From assembly GCA_030524055.1 (NCBI GenBank), contig JAUNHH010000001.1, positions 1 through 64,000 of the forward strand: a stretch of DNA of 64,000 nucleotides. Reading direction: 5' to 3'. A program made the position numbers and the translations under genes. This DNA is from Actinomycetaceae bacterium. Lineage in GTDB: Bacteria; Actinomycetota; Actinomycetes; Actinomycetales; Actinomycetaceae. A model generated the notes under the pieces. It saw nothing but the letters and a program-made list of their open reading frames with translations. It did not search any database and was not told the origin of the DNA. Below are positions 29,287-39,545 of the stretch, one piece after another; positions within the stretch are counted from its first letter, which is position 1; each line of letters starts with the position of its first letter.

Positions 29287-30252
29287 ATGAGTGAGAATAT
29301 GCTCATGACAACAGCGCCGGCGCCCTCCCCTTTCACGACCTTTGACCGAGAAGCGTGGAATGACCTTGCGGACCGCACTCCCCTACCTCTCAGTGATGCT
29401 GACATTGCGCAGATTGCTTCGCTGGGCGACCCCATTGATATGCATGAAGTGGATGTCATTTACCGTCCGCTGTCTGCTCTTCTTCAGCTCTATATTGCGG
29501 GCCGGCGCCATATTGCTACCCAGCGCAGTGCTTTTCTTGGCCAAACACACGGCGCTATTACTCCTTTTGTCATTGGTATTGCCGGGTCGGTGGCCGTCGG
29601 CAAATCCACGGTGGCCCGCCTCCTCCAACTTCTTCTCTCCCGCGATAGCCGCACCCCACAGGTTGATTTAGTCACGACAGACGGTTTTCTCCTGCCCAAT
29701 GCGGAACTCGAAAAACGAGGATTAACCGCCCGGAAAGGATTCCCAGAATCTTATGACCGCGGCGCCCTGCTCAATTTTTTAGCGGCTGTCAAAGCCGGGC
29801 AATCCCATGTGAAAGCCCCCCTCTATTCCCACGTCACCTATGACGTTCTTCCCGGGGAATATATGACCGTTAATCACCCGGATGTCCTTATTGTCGAAGG
29901 CATTAATGTCCTTCAACCGCCGCGCGTCTACCCCGGATATGTGGGAGTTTCCGTTTCTGACTACTTTGATTTCTCCCTTTATGTTGATGCCAACCCCACC
30001 CATATTGAACAGTGGTATGTCAACCGTTTCCTCACCCTTCGGAAAACGGCCTTCTCCCAAGAGGATTCTTTCTTCCGCACCTATGCGGGCCTGACCGATG
30101 AGGAAGCAGAAACTACAGCCCGAATGGTGTGGCAAGCCATTAACTTGCCCAATCTCAATGAGAATATTCTTCCCACCCGCGAGCGCGCCACAATGATTTT
30201 CACAAAGGGCGCCGACCACCGCGTCCAATCGCTGCGCCTGCGGAAAGAATAA
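29287..30252 (+). CDS. coaA: Type I pantothenate kinase
   Basis: About 321 residues; it phosphorylates pantothenate in the first step of CoA synthesis. The P-loop is GIAGSVAVGKSTVARLLQLLL, followed by VTTDGFLLPNAELEKRGLTARKGFPESYD, SHVTYDVLPGEY and DVLIVEGINVLQ, all standard for the family. The start is unsure: ATG at 29287 (MSENMLMTT), 29299 and 29305 are in frame and none has a good ribosome-binding site, so a leaderless transcript is possible. It is divergent from glmS and converges on glmM, with an inverted 12-mer pair between. Confidence 0.95.
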   Translation: MSENMLMTTAPAPSPFTTFDREAWNDLADRTPLPLSDADIAQIASLGDPIDMHEVDVIYRPLSALLQLYIAGRRHIATQRSAFLGQTHGAITPFVIGIAGSVAVGKSTVARLLQLLLSRDSRTPQVDLVTTDGFLLPNAELEKRGLTARKGFPESYDRGALLNFLAAVKAGQSHVKAPLYSHVTYDVLPGEYMTVNHPDVLIVEGINVLQPPRVYPGYVGVSVSDYFDFSLYVDANPTHIEQWYVNRFLTLRKTAFSQEDSFFRTYAGLTDEEAETTARMVWQAINLPNLNENILPTRERATMIFTKGADHRVQSLRLRKE

Positions 30253-30266
30253 GGCAGAAAATAGGA

Positions 30267-30310
30267 ACGAGGGCGGGGTTTGCGTGTCTATAAACGCACC
30301 CCGCCCTCGT
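30267..30310. terminator. Bidirectional terminator from inverted exact 12-mers
   Basis: ACGAGGGCGGGG (30267-30278) and CCCCGCCCTCGT (30299-30310) are both exact copies of the 12-mer. With the inner TGCGT/ACGCA they make a long stem between the convergent coaA (ends 30252) and glmM (ends 30325). Confidence 0.85.
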
Positions 30311-30324
30311 ATAAGGAACACCCC

Positions 30325-31677
30325 CTACAGCGAAATATGTTCCTTCACCGCATCAGCAAGCGAGGCACACACCCGGTCGGCTTCCTCCTGAGTGGCGGCC
30401 TCAACCATAACGCGCACCAGCGGCTCCGTACCTGAAGGACGCAGCAGAACCCGGCCCGTTTCACCCAACTGCTTTTCCGCAGCCTCCACTGCTTCCTGCA
30501 GGGCCTCATTGGTGGCTGCAGCAGAACGATCCACGCCGGACACATTAATGAGCGTCTGCGGCAGGCGCTGAACAAAACTCGTCAAATCGGCCAGATCCCG
30601 CTGAGAATCCTTCACCATCCGCGCCAGCAACAGCGACGTCAAAATACCGTCACCAGTGGTGGCATGGTCGGAGGCAATAATGTGGCCGGATTGCTCACCG
30701 CCCAGGGTATAGCCGCCGCCCAGCATCGACTCCAGGACATAACGGTCACCCACCGCGGTTTGCACCGTATTAATGCCCTGCTCACGCATCGCCAAAATCA
30801 GGCCAAGATTCGACATGACCGTAACAACAAGAGTGTCTTTCTTGAGTTTGCCCGTATCACGGAAGTTGACCGCAAGAGCGCCCATAATCTTGTCGCCATC
30901 AATGAGATTCCCGTGGCGATCCACCGCCAGGCAGCGATCCGCATCCCCGTCATAGGCCACACCAAAATCTGCTTCTGACGCGACAGTCACCGCTTGGAGC
31001 TGTTCAGGGTGGGTTGAACCCGACTTGTCGTTAATATTGCGGCCATCCGGAGAGGCATTGAGAACCACCACATCCGCGCCGGCTTCGCGCAGCGCTCGCG
31101 GGCCAAGTTCGCTTGCCCCACCATTAGCGCAGTCCACAGCAATACGCAAGCCCCGCAGGGAGGTGCCAACTGCCTCAACGAGGTGGGCAATATAGGAGTC
31201 AATAGCCCAATCGTCTTCATAATCGACTTCACCGACGCCTTCGCCTGTGGGGCGATCCCAGCGGGTGTGGAGGAGTTCCTGAATGCGGTCTTCGACGGAG
31301 TCAGCAAGTTTATAGCCGCCATTGGCAAAGAATTTAATGCCATTATCAGGCATGGGGTTGTGGGAGGCGGAAATCATGACGCCCAGGTCCACATCGTCAT
31401 GTTTAGCGGTGAGGTGAGCCACTGTCGGGGTGGAGACCACGCCGACACGGATCACATCCATTCCTGCGCTGGCCAGGCCCGCGGCGAGCGCGTGGTCAAG
31501 GAATTCGCCGGAAATACGCGTATCGCGGCCGATAACAGCTCGCGGTTTCGTCCCGTCTGCGCGCGGTCCGCCACCCATGAGGCGCGCTGCGGCCTCACCA
31601 AGGTCAAGGGCCAGGGAAGCGGTGATATCAACATTGGCGAGTCCGCGCACGCCGTCTGTGCCGAAAAGTCGGGACAT
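30325..31677 (-). CDS. glmM: Phosphoglucosamine mutase
   Basis: A 450-residue phosphohexomutase that converts glucosamine-6-phosphate to glucosamine-1-phosphate. Present are the N-terminal RLFGTDGVRGLANVDIT, the active phosphoserine loop GVMISASHNPMPDNGIKFF (near residue 102), the metal loop VAYDGDADRCLAVD, the sugar-recognition GGEQSGHII and the phosphate-binding LLRPSGTEPLVRVMVEA. Complete. ATG at 31677. It lies downstream of rplM-rpsI as in many actinobacteria, but beyond their terminator. Confidence 0.98.
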   Translation of the reverse strand: MSRLFGTDGVRGLANVDITASLALDLGEAAARLMGGGPRADGTKPRAVIGRDTRISGEFLDHALAAGLASAGMDVIRVGVVSTPTVAHLTAKHDDVDLGVMISASHNPMPDNGIKFFANGGYKLADSVEDRIQELLHTRWDRPTGEGVGEVDYEDDWAIDSYIAHLVEAVGTSLRGLRIAVDCANGGASELGPRALREAGADVVVLNASPDGRNINDKSGSTHPEQLQAVTVASEADFGVAYDGDADRCLAVDRHGNLIDGDKIMGALAVNFRDTGKLKKDTLVVTVMSNLGLILAMREQGINTVQTAVGDRYVLESMLGGGYTLGGEQSGHIIASDHATTGDGILTSLLLARMVKDSQRDLADLTSFVQRLPQTLINVSGVDRSAAATNEALQEAVEAAEKQLGETGRVLLRPSGTEPLVRVMVEAATQEEADRVCASLADAVKEHISL

Positions 31678-31753
31678 AAAGATTCTCCTGTCGATCGTTG
31701 AAGCACGTCCAAGGGTACTCCCCGCAGGGGGAGGCGGGAAGGAAAAGGAAAGA

Positions 31754-31779
31754 CCCCGTCCTCGTCAACGAGGGCGGGG
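31754..31779 (-). terminator. Terminator of rplM-rpsI from inverted 12-mers
   Basis: CCCCGTCCTCGT and ACGAGGGCGGGG are separated by 2 bases; the second is an exact 12-mer and the first has one mismatch. On the minus strand the stem is followed by a T-rich run (CTTTCCTTTTCC) and lies 24 bp after the rpsI stop, making a classic intrinsic terminator. Confidence 0.9.
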
Positions 31780-31803
31780 TCGATCACAAGCAGCAACCAA
31801 AAA

Positions 31804-32295
31804 TCAGCGCTTTGAGTACTGCGGTGCCTTGCGGGCCTTCTTGAGGCCGGCCTTCTTACGCTCAATGGCGCGGGCATCGCGAGTGAGGTAGCCGGCCTTC
31901 TTCAAGGCGGGGCGGTTGGCCTCACGGTCAATCTCGTTCAGAGCGCGGGCAATACCCAGACGCAAAGCGCCAGCCTGGCCGGAAACGCCGCCACCGTTAA
32001 TACGGGCGATCACGTCGAAGCGGCCATCCAGGTCCAGAAGGACGAAGGGGCTGCGCACCAGCTGCTGGTGCAATTTATTGGGGAAGTAATCTTCCAGGGT
32101 GCGGCCGTTAATGGTCCACTGGCCGGTGCCAGGAACCAGGCGGACGCGGGCAACAGCCTCCTTGCGGCGGCCAAGGCCAGCGCCGGGGGCGGTAATGGAC
32201 TGACCGGCGCCAGCGGGGGCGGTTTCGGTTTCAGTGGTGTACGAGCTAGGGGCAGTTTCCTCTTCTAGCTCGACGGTTTCGGTGGTCTCAGCCAC
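31804..32295 (-). CDS. rpsI: 30S ribosomal protein S9
   Basis: 163 residues. The conserved S9 core ([31 protein letters not shown] onwards, ending KAPQYSKR, the tail that reaches the P-site tRNA) follows an acidic Thr/Ala/Gly-rich extension of about 38 residues, common in actinobacteria. GTG start at 32295. It is second in the rplM-rpsI operon. Confidence 0.98.
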   Translation of the reverse strand: MAETTETVELEEETAPSSYTTETETAPAGAGQSITAPGAGLGRRKEAVARVRLVPGTGQWTINGRTLEDYFPNKLHQQLVRSPFVLLDLDGRFDVIARINGGGVSGQAGALRLGIARALNEIDREANRPALKKAGYLTRDARAIERKKAGLKKARKAPQYSKR

Positions 32296-32339
32296 AGTTC
32301 TCCTCAGTGATTTCGATCGTGCTCAGAAGCGCGGGGCGC

Positions 32340-32783
32340 TCACTGGGCGACCTGGGTGATCTCGTAGGGAACCGGCATCTGGCCGGCATGGGGATGCTCG
32401 CCTCCGGTGTAGACGTGCAGTTTCTTAAACTGCGCGCGTCCGAGGCTGGTGTGGGGAAGCATGCCACGAATGGCCTTCTCAACCGCACGCTCAGGGCGCT
32501 CAGCCATGAGTTCGCGGTACACGGTCGCAGTTAAACCACCGGGACGACCGGAATGGCGGTAAGCCATCTTCTGGTCAAGTTTCTTACCGGTGAGGACGAC
32601 CTTATCGGCATTAATAATGATGACGTAGTCGCCCATATCCATATGAGGGGCGAACGTCGGCTTGTGCTTCCCACGGAGAATGGCGGCAACCTGAGCCGCC
32701 AGGCGTCCGAGAACGACGTCAGTGGCGTCGATGACATACCACTTCTTGTCCGCATCCCCGGGCTTGGGTGAATAGGTGCGCAC
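32340..32783 (-). CDS. rplM: 50S ribosomal protein L13
   Basis: 147 residues, full length: [43 protein letters not shown], then [24 protein letters not shown] and a C-terminal [17 protein letters not shown]. It binds 23S rRNA early in assembly. GTG start at 32783. It leads the rplM-rpsI operon; the upstream 203 bp to the CPBP gene should carry its promoter. Confidence 0.98.
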   Translation of the reverse strand: MRTYSPKPGDADKKWYVIDATDVVLGRLAAQVAAILRGKHKPTFAPHMDMGDYVIIINADKVVLTGKKLDQKMAYRHSGRPGGLTATVYRELMAERPERAVEKAIRGMLPHTSLGRAQFKKLHVYTGGEHPHAGQMPVPYEITQVAQ

Positions 32784-32986
32784 GGGCGAAACCTTCTATT
32801 CTTCTGGTCGATGGAACGTGGCCTCCCCTACGGGAGCCAGCGTTCTCACAATGGTCGCGCGAGGCGTCAAAACATGCAGCCCCGACGAGTGGGAAAGCAT
32901 CGAAGCGCAGTTGACGCACAGCAAGGGCTAGTCTATGTGGGTAAAACCTGCTCGGTCAAAGCCATCGGGGGTTTGTGGCCGACTCC

Positions 32987-33961
32987 TCAGGCTACTTCCC
33001 GACGCTTTAAGGCACTCACTGCCCCAAAGTTTCCTTTCGGGGAGCCAAAGGGACCATTCATTGCCTCCACACCATGTTCTTTGACGAGAGGACGGCGAAG
33101 CCACCGGTCAGCAATAGCGGTGTAGGCAACTACGATTGATACTGAAATAATGACTCCGACGGGGGTCACGTCACCGTCAAATGGATTACCCCCCAGTAGT
33201 ATCACTGCCACTAGACCCGCCACATTATTGACCACATGCACTCCAATTGCCGCTTCCAAGCCACCTGTTCGCAGGGTCAACCATCCTGCACACAGCCCAA
33301 AGACGGCAACATCAATCAAACCCAGCCAATTGTAGTAGGTATGCCCGACAGTGAAGAGAGCAGTTGGGAGGGCCATTGCAAGCCATGCAGGAACGCCCCA
33401 GCCCCCCAGCATTTGAGGGGCCCATCCTCGAAAAACGTATTCCTCAATTGAGGCCTGAAAGGGGGTCAGTAGCAGGACGAGAAGAATAAAAATCCATATG
33501 CCACCCCTATCCTGTCGTATTCCAGTTGAAGCCACTGAAATCGAATAGAGCGGCACAAAGAAAAGAAGCGAGAGAAGACAAGAGCGAGATAGAAGGTTCC
33601 AGCGAAGTCGGCCTGCGATAGACGACAGTGACCCTGGCCTGCGTCCTTCCACATAGCGCACAGCACAAAATAGCGCCAGGAAAGCAATGAGGAAAGGCAC
33701 CTCAGCCATTACAAACGCCCAGGGATGCTCAAGGACGTGAGCCGCCTGCCGCGCAGCAGTGACTTCTTGCGGAAGAAGCCAGCCGATGACCTGGCGAACC
33801 CCCACAGTTCCAGCAATAAGAATCAGAGCGGCCACGCCAAGGGCTACCAGCGGTTTCCACCACCGATAATTGCGATGCCTCCCGCATTCGACATAGGTGC
33901 GTAGCTGTCCGTCCGCCTCATGCGCTGACGCTTCAGTAGTGGCTGAGTCTGGCAGTGACAT
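32987..33961 (-). CDS. CPBP family intramembrane metalloprotease
   Basis: A 324-residue protein with about eight TMs. The type II CAAX/CPBP motifs are present: the Glu pair and Arg in IEEYVFRGWAP (about residues 192-202), the FTVGHTYYNWLG histidine and the HVVNNVAGL motif. Bacterial members cleave within membranes or protect against bacteriocins; the substrate is unknown. The N-terminal 30 residues are cytosolic and acidic. It lies alone between pulA and rplM on the same strand. Confidence 0.9.
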   Translation of the reverse strand: MSLPDSATTEASAHEADGQLRTYVECGRHRNYRWWKPLVALGVAALILIAGTVGVRQVIGWLLPQEVTAARQAAHVLEHPWAFVMAEVPFLIAFLALFCAVRYVEGRRPGSLSSIAGRLRWNLLSRSCLLSLLFFVPLYSISVASTGIRQDRGGIWIFILLVLLLTPFQASIEEYVFRGWAPQMLGGWGVPAWLAMALPTALFTVGHTYYNWLGLIDVAVFGLCAGWLTLRTGGLEAAIGVHVVNNVAGLVAVILLGGNPFDGDVTPVGVIISVSIVVAYTAIADRWLRRPLVKEHGVEAMNGPFGSPKGNFGAVSALKRREVA

Positions 33962-34147
33962 GAGCTTCCTCCAGGATCTGTCTTTTCCCTTAGCCCTGTC
34001 ACTGTAGGAATCACTCGCGCTCGGCAGCTATCGGGGAAATCCCCGCGATGCCCCGGAAAAATCTTCTGCCACCCCCTACGGCATTAGGGGCCATATTGCA
34101 CCGCGAGTAGTACATCTCCAGATGCAAGCCCCCCAGCCGCCACCATT

Positions 34148-36910
34148 TCAGGTGGTGTGGGTGGGCTCAATAAAGACGGTGGCGCTGGTGGCGGGAAGAG
34201 TGAGAGCGGCGCCGGTTGGGGTGAACGTGGCGGCGCGCAGGGCCGGGTCTGCGCCGCTGGCCTGGATGGGGTGGAGGATGAAGTTTTTTGTATCCAGGCT
34301 TGGCACCTGAAGGGTGACAGGCGTGGGCCAGGGGTTAAAGGCCAGAAGAAGAGTGTCGAGGGCGGGGTCACAATCTGGGCTGGAGTGGGCAGATGAGTCC
34401 TCAATGCGGAGCAGGATGCAGCCAGGTGGGCCCTGATAGGTCGGGAAGGACACTTTCTGGCGGATCAGGTGGGCACTGCCCAACCAGAAGAGCCCGGTGG
34501 AGGCACGTAGGCGCAGAAGATCCAGGCAGGACTCCCGCATAGAGTGCATATCAGCGCTGGTAGGACGCAGTTCCGGATTGCTAAGGAGGGGGCGCATCAG
34601 ATCCCAGCGCCACCCATTATGGGAGTGCCGGGGTAAGCCCACCCCGAAAGTGGAGTCCTGAGCGGTCCAATCCACGGCATTAAAATAATCTCCAGAATCA
34701 AAAGAATCCCGATCCAGGCTTTTCGACCGGAGAATTTCGGTGCCCGCATGCCATAAACACGGCCCTTGCCCGAGGGTCACAACCGCCAAGGACATGAGTG
34801 CATAGCGAATCCGCTCCTCCATGGGGGTAGTAGCAGGTAGCTTCCACGCTAAGATGTCAAAAAGTGTTTCATTGTCGTGGGCATCAACATAGGCCAGGCT
34901 ATCCCCCACTTCAGTGCCCCAGGCAAGAGGGGTGTTCCCCCACGGAATATCGCCTGCACGAATCTCACCGAAGCCCGTGGCGTCCGGCAGAGACATTGCT
35001 GCCAAACCCCCAGCAAGGCTGGAACGGATCGCGCTCGCCTGCAGCCACAGGTGGTGGCGTTGCTCGCGAGTCAGGTCAGTATCCGAGGGCGCCCCGCCCT
35101 CGTCGCATAAGGGAATGGCCAACGGATCGACCCCATTGGGTCTGCCGCACAGACCCGTTGCCCACCCCTGCCAGGCTCGATGGTCGCTATCGAAAGGGCT
35201 GCCGCCGCGCAGCGCGTCGCGCACCCGGTCATCAAAAGCAGCAATATGTCCTCCCACGCAGTGACGCTGGGTTGCCTGAGGGAATAGTGCGTCGCCTGCA
35301 ATCGGGCCGAAATCCCACCCCTCACCGTGGAGGGTCACGGCCCTGCCATCAACCCCATGATCTGAAAGGTTTAGCGCGTCGAGGCTGGCGCGAATCCGGC
35401 GGACTAAAGCAATTGGCATATGGCCCATCAGGTCAAAACGAATCCCATCACAATGGTGGTGCACCACCCAGTGAAGCACCGAAAATTCAATAAGTCGGCC
35501 CACCATGAGATTTTCTGGGGCGGTGTCGTCATTACAGGCTGACCCTTCGATAACGCCCACATCATTACGGCGGTGATAGTAGCCCGGGACAATCTGGTCC
35601 AGAACAGAAAAAGGCCTGCGCCCCGAAGCGGCCATATGGGTAAAAACCCCGTCAATTACTACGCGCAGACCTTCGCGGTGCAAAGCCGCCACCATCTGGC
35701 GGAACTGGAGCAGGCGCCCTCCGCCACCGCGAGCCTCGCGCGTCACATAGGACCCTTCTGGGGCAGCCCAATGAACGGGGTCATAGCCCCAGTTATAGGC
35801 ATCCCGGTCTGCGGTAGCCGAGATCAGCTCTTGGGGAAGAGGACTGGCTGGGTCGGCGGCGGGACTACTCAGGGGGCCGGCCGGGAGGTCTGGGTGGACC
35901 TGGTCCTCCTCATTTTCTGGCACGGTCGCAAAATCGTAGGTCGGGAGCAGCTCCACCGTGGTCAGGCCCGCCTGAGCCAGCCCGCGCAGATGCCGCATTC
36001 CTGCACTGTCCCGGTGAGTAAAAGCCAGGTAGCGGCCGCGATGCTCTGCTGGCACCGCCGCGTCGCGGGCAGAAAAATCGCGGACATGGACTTCCCAGAT
36101 CACCTGGCGGGCCGGATGCGGCACAGCCGGACCCGCATCTGAATGCCACCCCAGCGGGAAATACTGCGGATCAGCCGGGTCCACAAGGACCGAACGGGTC
36201 CCATTGGCTGTCAGTGCCACACTGGCCGGATCGGTGACCTCCACACTTTCACGGTGACGGATGACGCTGAGATCAGCCGTGGCTTCGCTGCGGTCACGGT
36301 GAAGGCGCCACACATACTGGCGGTCTTTCCACTCCGGCGCCCCCACGCAGCGCCAATTCCCGCTGGCCGGGTCAAACTCAGCGGGAATGATCTGCGGGGC
36401 ACATAGTGCGGCCCCGCCCTCGTCAGTCGGCCATAAAAGGAGGTCAACGCTCAGGGCCGTTGGTGCCCATAGGTGGAGGGTAGGTCGCCCTTCCTCCCAG
36501 ATAGTGCCAATGGGGCAGGTCGCAGCCCCAGGGTAGAGCGCGTCAAGAGCTTTAGCGATGTGGGTACCTGTCGCATGGCACAGCGTATTGCCGCAGAAAA
36601 TTTGGAGAACCGGATCGTGGCGGAGACACTCACGGAGCAGATCCGCCGTATCAAGAGGCTGCCCAGGCGAGAAGGCGGCAGCACGCACACGAAATACCTG
36701 CCACCTGCCCTTTTTAAGGCGCCCCACCGCCTGGAGGTGTTCAGCGGTGGGATAACCCGCAGGCAGAAGGGCCAGCTCAGGATGGAATGCAAAACGACAA
36801 TGCGCCTCAAGGGGGACCATGGCCTCGGGAATGGCCAAAGTGTCGCCACTGACCCAGATGGCGCGGGCAGGGCCAGGGGCAACACTAGTGACGAGGGCGG
36901 GGCCAGTCAC
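34148..36910 (-). CDS. pulA: Type I pullulanase (GH13 alpha-1,6-glucosidase)
   Basis: About 920 residues. A CBM48-like domain (around 145-230, TIWEEGRPTLHLWAPTALSVDLLLW) precedes a GH13 barrel. Signatures are YNWGYDPVHW, region I VIDGVFTHMA (His), region II GIRFDLMGHMP (nucleophile Asp), region III LHGEGWDFG (acid/base Glu) and region IV YVDAHDNETLFD. No signal peptide is seen, so it probably debranches glycogen or imported dextrins inside the cell. Start is GTG at 36910, overlapping the truA stop (GTGA) with GAGGA 9 bases upstream; GTG at 36919 is the alternative. Three exact 12-mer copies lie within it (35092, 36412, 36891), and a one-mismatch copy lies near 34356. Confidence 0.92.
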   Translation of the reverse strand: MTGPALVTSVAPGPARAIWVSGDTLAIPEAMVPLEAHCRFAFHPELALLPAGYPTAEHLQAVGRLKKGRWQVFRVRAAAFSPGQPLDTADLLRECLRHDPVLQIFCGNTLCHATGTHIAKALDALYPGAATCPIGTIWEEGRPTLHLWAPTALSVDLLLWPTDEGGAALCAPQIIPAEFDPASGNWRCVGAPEWKDRQYVWRLHRDRSEATADLSVIRHRESVEVTDPASVALTANGTRSVLVDPADPQYFPLGWHSDAGPAVPHPARQVIWEVHVRDFSARDAAVPAEHRGRYLAFTHRDSAGMRHLRGLAQAGLTTVELLPTYDFATVPENEEDQVHPDLPAGPLSSPAADPASPLPQELISATADRDAYNWGYDPVHWAAPEGSYVTREARGGGGRLLQFRQMVAALHREGLRVVIDGVFTHMAASGRRPFSVLDQIVPGYYHRRNDVGVIEGSACNDDTAPENLMVGRLIEFSVLHWVVHHHCDGIRFDLMGHMPIALVRRIRASLDALNLSDHGVDGRAVTLHGEGWDFGPIAGDALFPQATQRHCVGGHIAAFDDRVRDALRGGSPFDSDHRAWQGWATGLCGRPNGVDPLAIPLCDEGGAPSDTDLTREQRHHLWLQASAIRSSLAGGLAAMSLPDATGFGEIRAGDIPWGNTPLAWGTEVGDSLAYVDAHDNETLFDILAWKLPATTPMEERIRYALMSLAVVTLGQGPCLWHAGTEILRSKSLDRDSFDSGDYFNAVDWTAQDSTFGVGLPRHSHNGWRWDLMRPLLSNPELRPTSADMHSMRESCLDLLRLRASTGLFWLGSAHLIRQKVSFPTYQGPPGCILLRIEDSSAHSSPDCDPALDTLLLAFNPWPTPVTLQVPSLDTKNFILHPIQASGADPALRAATFTPTGAALTLPATSATVFIEPTHTT

Positions 36911-37854
36911 GAACAGCACTCCTCGGTGTTTTCTGACTCTGCTGGGCCGGTGGCGCTCGCGGGCCCTTGGCTGTCACGGCGCTGGCGTGCCTGGGCGATC
37001 CGTGTGGCCCACTGGTCCGGCGGCGGATAGGTGACCTTTTCCAGTGTTAAACCATGAGCGGGAGCAATAGGAGCCGCTGATTGACGGGACTGAGCAGCTA
37101 AAAGCTCACCTGGCCACTGCGGTGGGCGCCGCCCGCACCCCACTTCGAGGAGGGCACCCACCAGCGAGCGCACCATTGAGTGGCAAAAAGCGTCCGCGCC
37201 CACATGGAAGGTGAGAATGCCGGCCGTATCACGGTCAATATCGAGCCTGGTGAGGGTGCGAATAGTGGTGGCACCCTCACGGGGGCGGCAATAGGACAGG
37301 AAATCATGGGTCCCGAGGAGTGCCTGGGCGGCGCTGGCCATACGTTCGCCATCCACGGGCGCAGCAATCCACGTCACATCATGGCGACGAAGAGGGTCAT
37401 GACTGGTAGCGTCAGCTACCCGGTAGGAATACTCCCGGCCTGTGGCGGCAAAACGAGCATCGAAAGTGTCATCCACTGCCTGAATCTGGTGGATCACGCA
37501 GTCGGATTGGCCGCGGACAGCGGAAATACCGTGACTGGCTGCCCACTGGCAGTAGGCGTAACTCAACATGCTATTGAGACGGCGGGCAAGTTTAGGGGCG
37601 TGCGAATCTGTTGGGATGTCGCGGCCCGCTTTAGTCTCCCAGAAATCTCGCGGCAGGTCGCAGTGGCAGACCTGGCTTCGCGCATGAACGCCCGCATCGG
37701 TGCGACCAGCAACAGTGAGAGTGACAGGCGTGCGGATAATCGTTGCCAGAGCCGATTCAATCTCGCCTTGGACTGTGCGCAAGTCGGGTTGCGCCGCCCA
37801 TCCATGGAAATGCGTTCCGTCATAAGACAGATCCAGTCGCAGGCGCACAGTCAT
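36907..37854 (-). CDS. truA: tRNA pseudouridine(38-40) synthase
   Basis: A 315-residue enzyme that modifies the anticodon arm. The catalytic Asp lies in TVAGRTDAGVHARSQVCH (near residue 54), after the N-terminal RLDLSYDGTHFHGWAAQ; the C-terminal half has FLSYCRPREGATTIRTL and SMVRSLVGALLEVG. The last 35 residues are an extra Ser/Ala/Glu tail ending ECCS. It follows rplQ as in many bacteria, and its stop overlaps the pulA start. Confidence 0.96.
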   Translation of the reverse strand: MTVRLRLDLSYDGTHFHGWAAQPDLRTVQGEIESALATIIRTPVTLTVAGRTDAGVHARSQVCHCDLPRDFWETKAGRDIPTDSHAPKLARRLNSMLSYAYCQWAASHGISAVRGQSDCVIHQIQAVDDTFDARFAATGREYSYRVADATSHDPLRRHDVTWIAAPVDGERMASAAQALLGTHDFLSYCRPREGATTIRTLTRLDIDRDTAGILTFHVGADAFCHSMVRSLVGALLEVGCGRRPPQWPGELLAAQSRQSAAPIAPAHGLTLEKVTYPPPDQWATRIAQARQRRDSQGPASATGPAESENTEECCS

Positions 37855-37911
37855 AAACCCAGTCTAAACGGCGAGCCCCGCCCTCGTAACTGGGCACAAG
37901 CACATGGAAAA

Positions 37912-37943
37912 GGGGCTGGGGATCGTTGCGATCTCCCAGCCCC
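37912..37943 (-). terminator. Terminator after rplQ
   Basis: On the minus strand GGGGCTGGG pairs with CCCAGCCCC, followed by TTTTCC, 30 bp after the rplQ stop. It ends the alpha operon; truA is then 58 bp further on with one exact 12-mer copy (37876-37887) in between. Confidence 0.9.
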
Positions 37944-37972
37944 TCATCTCAAGGCACAAGTGCCAACTCAGC

Positions 37973-38503
37973 TCACTTCTCGTCAGCCTCAGCGGTTTCC
38001 TCAGCAGCAGCTTCCTCAACCTCAGTCGCTTCTTCAGCAACCTCTTCAGCAGGAGCTTCCTCAGCAGCAGCCTTCTTCTCGTCCTTCTTGGCAGCAGCCT
38101 TAGCGGTCTTCTCAGCGGTAGACACAACCGCCTTCTTTTCGACGCGCTCCATAACGAAGGAAATCTGCATCAGGGGAGCATTGTCGCCCTTACGGTTGCC
38201 CACGCGGATCAGACGGGTGTAGCCACCTTCACGAGTGCCATCCATTTCAGGGACAATCACATCGAAAAGGGTGTAAACGGCGTCACGGTTAGGGATACGA
38301 CGGGCAACGGTACGACGAGCATGCATATCGCCGCGCTTTGCCTTGGTGACGAGCTTTTCCACGAAGGGCTGCAGGACGCGGGCCTTAGCTTCAGTGGTGA
38401 CAATCTGACGGTGCTCAATGAGCTGAACAGCCAGATTAGCCAGAATACGCTTCTGGTGAGCTGGGCTACCGCCCAGGCGAGGGCCCTTCTTAGGGGTAGG
38501 CAT
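37973..38503 (-). CDS. rplQ: 50S ribosomal protein L17
   Basis: 176 residues. The conserved L17 core ([46 protein letters not shown] through [13 protein letters not shown]) is followed by an Ala/Glu/Lys-rich acidic tail of about 50 residues, as in many actinobacteria. It is last in the alpha operon, directly after rpoA and before the terminator. Confidence 0.98.
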   Translation of the reverse strand: MPTPKKGPRLGGSPAHQKRILANLAVQLIEHRQIVTTEAKARVLQPFVEKLVTKAKRGDMHARRTVARRIPNRDAVYTLFDVIVPEMDGTREGGYTRLIRVGNRKGDNAPLMQISFVMERVEKKAVVSTAEKTAKAAAKKDEKKAAAEEAPAEEVAEEATEVEEAAAEETAEADEK

Positions 38504-38546
38504 AGGTGTCTCCTATGGGATTAGGTGCGTCCATCGGACGCTCGGG

Positions 38547-39545
38547 TCAGATGGACTGGTCGTCGCTAAAGTGAATAGAGCCGGACTCACCTTCGCCTGG
38601 CACAGGCATAGCTGAATCCTTCAAGGTCATACCAAGAGTGGCCAGAGACTCCTTGATTTCCTCAATCGACTTGGTGCCGAAGTTACGGATATCGAGGAGG
38701 TCCGCCTCAGAATGAGCAACAAGCTCGCCCACAGTGAGGATTCCGCGACGACGCAGTGCGTTGTAGGAACGCGACTGCAAATTCAAGTTCTCAATTGGCA
38801 GGGCAAGGTCAGCAGCCAAGGTCGCATCGGTGGTGGACGGGCCCACCTCAATGCCTTCGGCTTCCTCATTGAGTTCACGCATCAGGCCGAAGAGCTCAAC
38901 AAGTGTCTTGCCAGCAGAAGCCAGCGCATCACGCGGGGTAATAGCGGGCTTCGTTTCCACATCAATGACGAGACGGTCAAAGTCGGTGCGCTGCTCAACA
39001 CGAGTAGCTTCAACCTTGTAGGTCACCTTCACGACAGGCGAGTAGATGGAGTCCACAGGAATCCGAGAAATCTCAGCCTGAGGATCCTTATTCTGAGCAG
39101 CGGAAACGTAGCCGCGGCCACGCTCAACTGTCAACTCGATCTCTAACTTGCCCTTGTCATTCAAGGTCGCCAGATGCAGCTCGGGATTGTGGATTTCCAC
39201 CCCGGCAGGCGGAGTGATGTCGCCGGCAAGAACCTCGCCGGGCCCTGCTTTACGCAGGTACATCACTACTGGCTCGTCATTCTCGCTGGAGAGAACAATC
39301 TGCTTGATATTGAGGATAATCTCAGCGACATCCTCTTTAACGCCCTCGACAGTGACAAACTCGTGGGGGACGCCGTCAATACGAATTGAGGTAACGGCTG
39401 CACCCGGAATCGACGAGAGAAGAGTACGGCGCAGGGAATTTCCCAGCGTATATCCGAACCCTGGCTCTAGGGGCTCCAGGGTGAAACGGGAGCGGAAGTC
39501 GCTGACCTTTTCTTCGGTCAGGATGGGACGCTCTGCAATGAGCAC
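38547..39545 (-). CDS. rpoA: RNA polymerase alpha subunit
   Basis: 332 residues. The N-terminal dimerisation domain ([44 protein letters not shown]) and C-terminal DNA-contact domain ([48 protein letters not shown]) are both complete, joined by a short acidic linker. GTG start at 39545 with AAGGA upstream. It sits directly after rpsK with no rpsD between, unlike Mycobacterium and E. coli. Confidence 0.98.
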   Translation of the reverse strand: MLIAERPILTEEKVSDFRSRFTLEPLEPGFGYTLGNSLRRTLLSSIPGAAVTSIRIDGVPHEFVTVEGVKEDVAEIILNIKQIVLSSENDEPVVMYLRKAGPGEVLAGDITPPAGVEIHNPELHLATLNDKGKLEIELTVERGRGYVSAAQNKDPQAEISRIPVDSIYSPVVKVTYKVEATRVEQRTDFDRLVIDVETKPAITPRDALASAGKTLVELFGLMRELNEEAEGIEVGPSTTDATLAADLALPIENLNLQSRSYNALRRRGILTVGELVAHSEADLLDIRNFGTKSIEEIKESLATLGMTLKDSAMPVPGEGESGSIHFSDDQSI

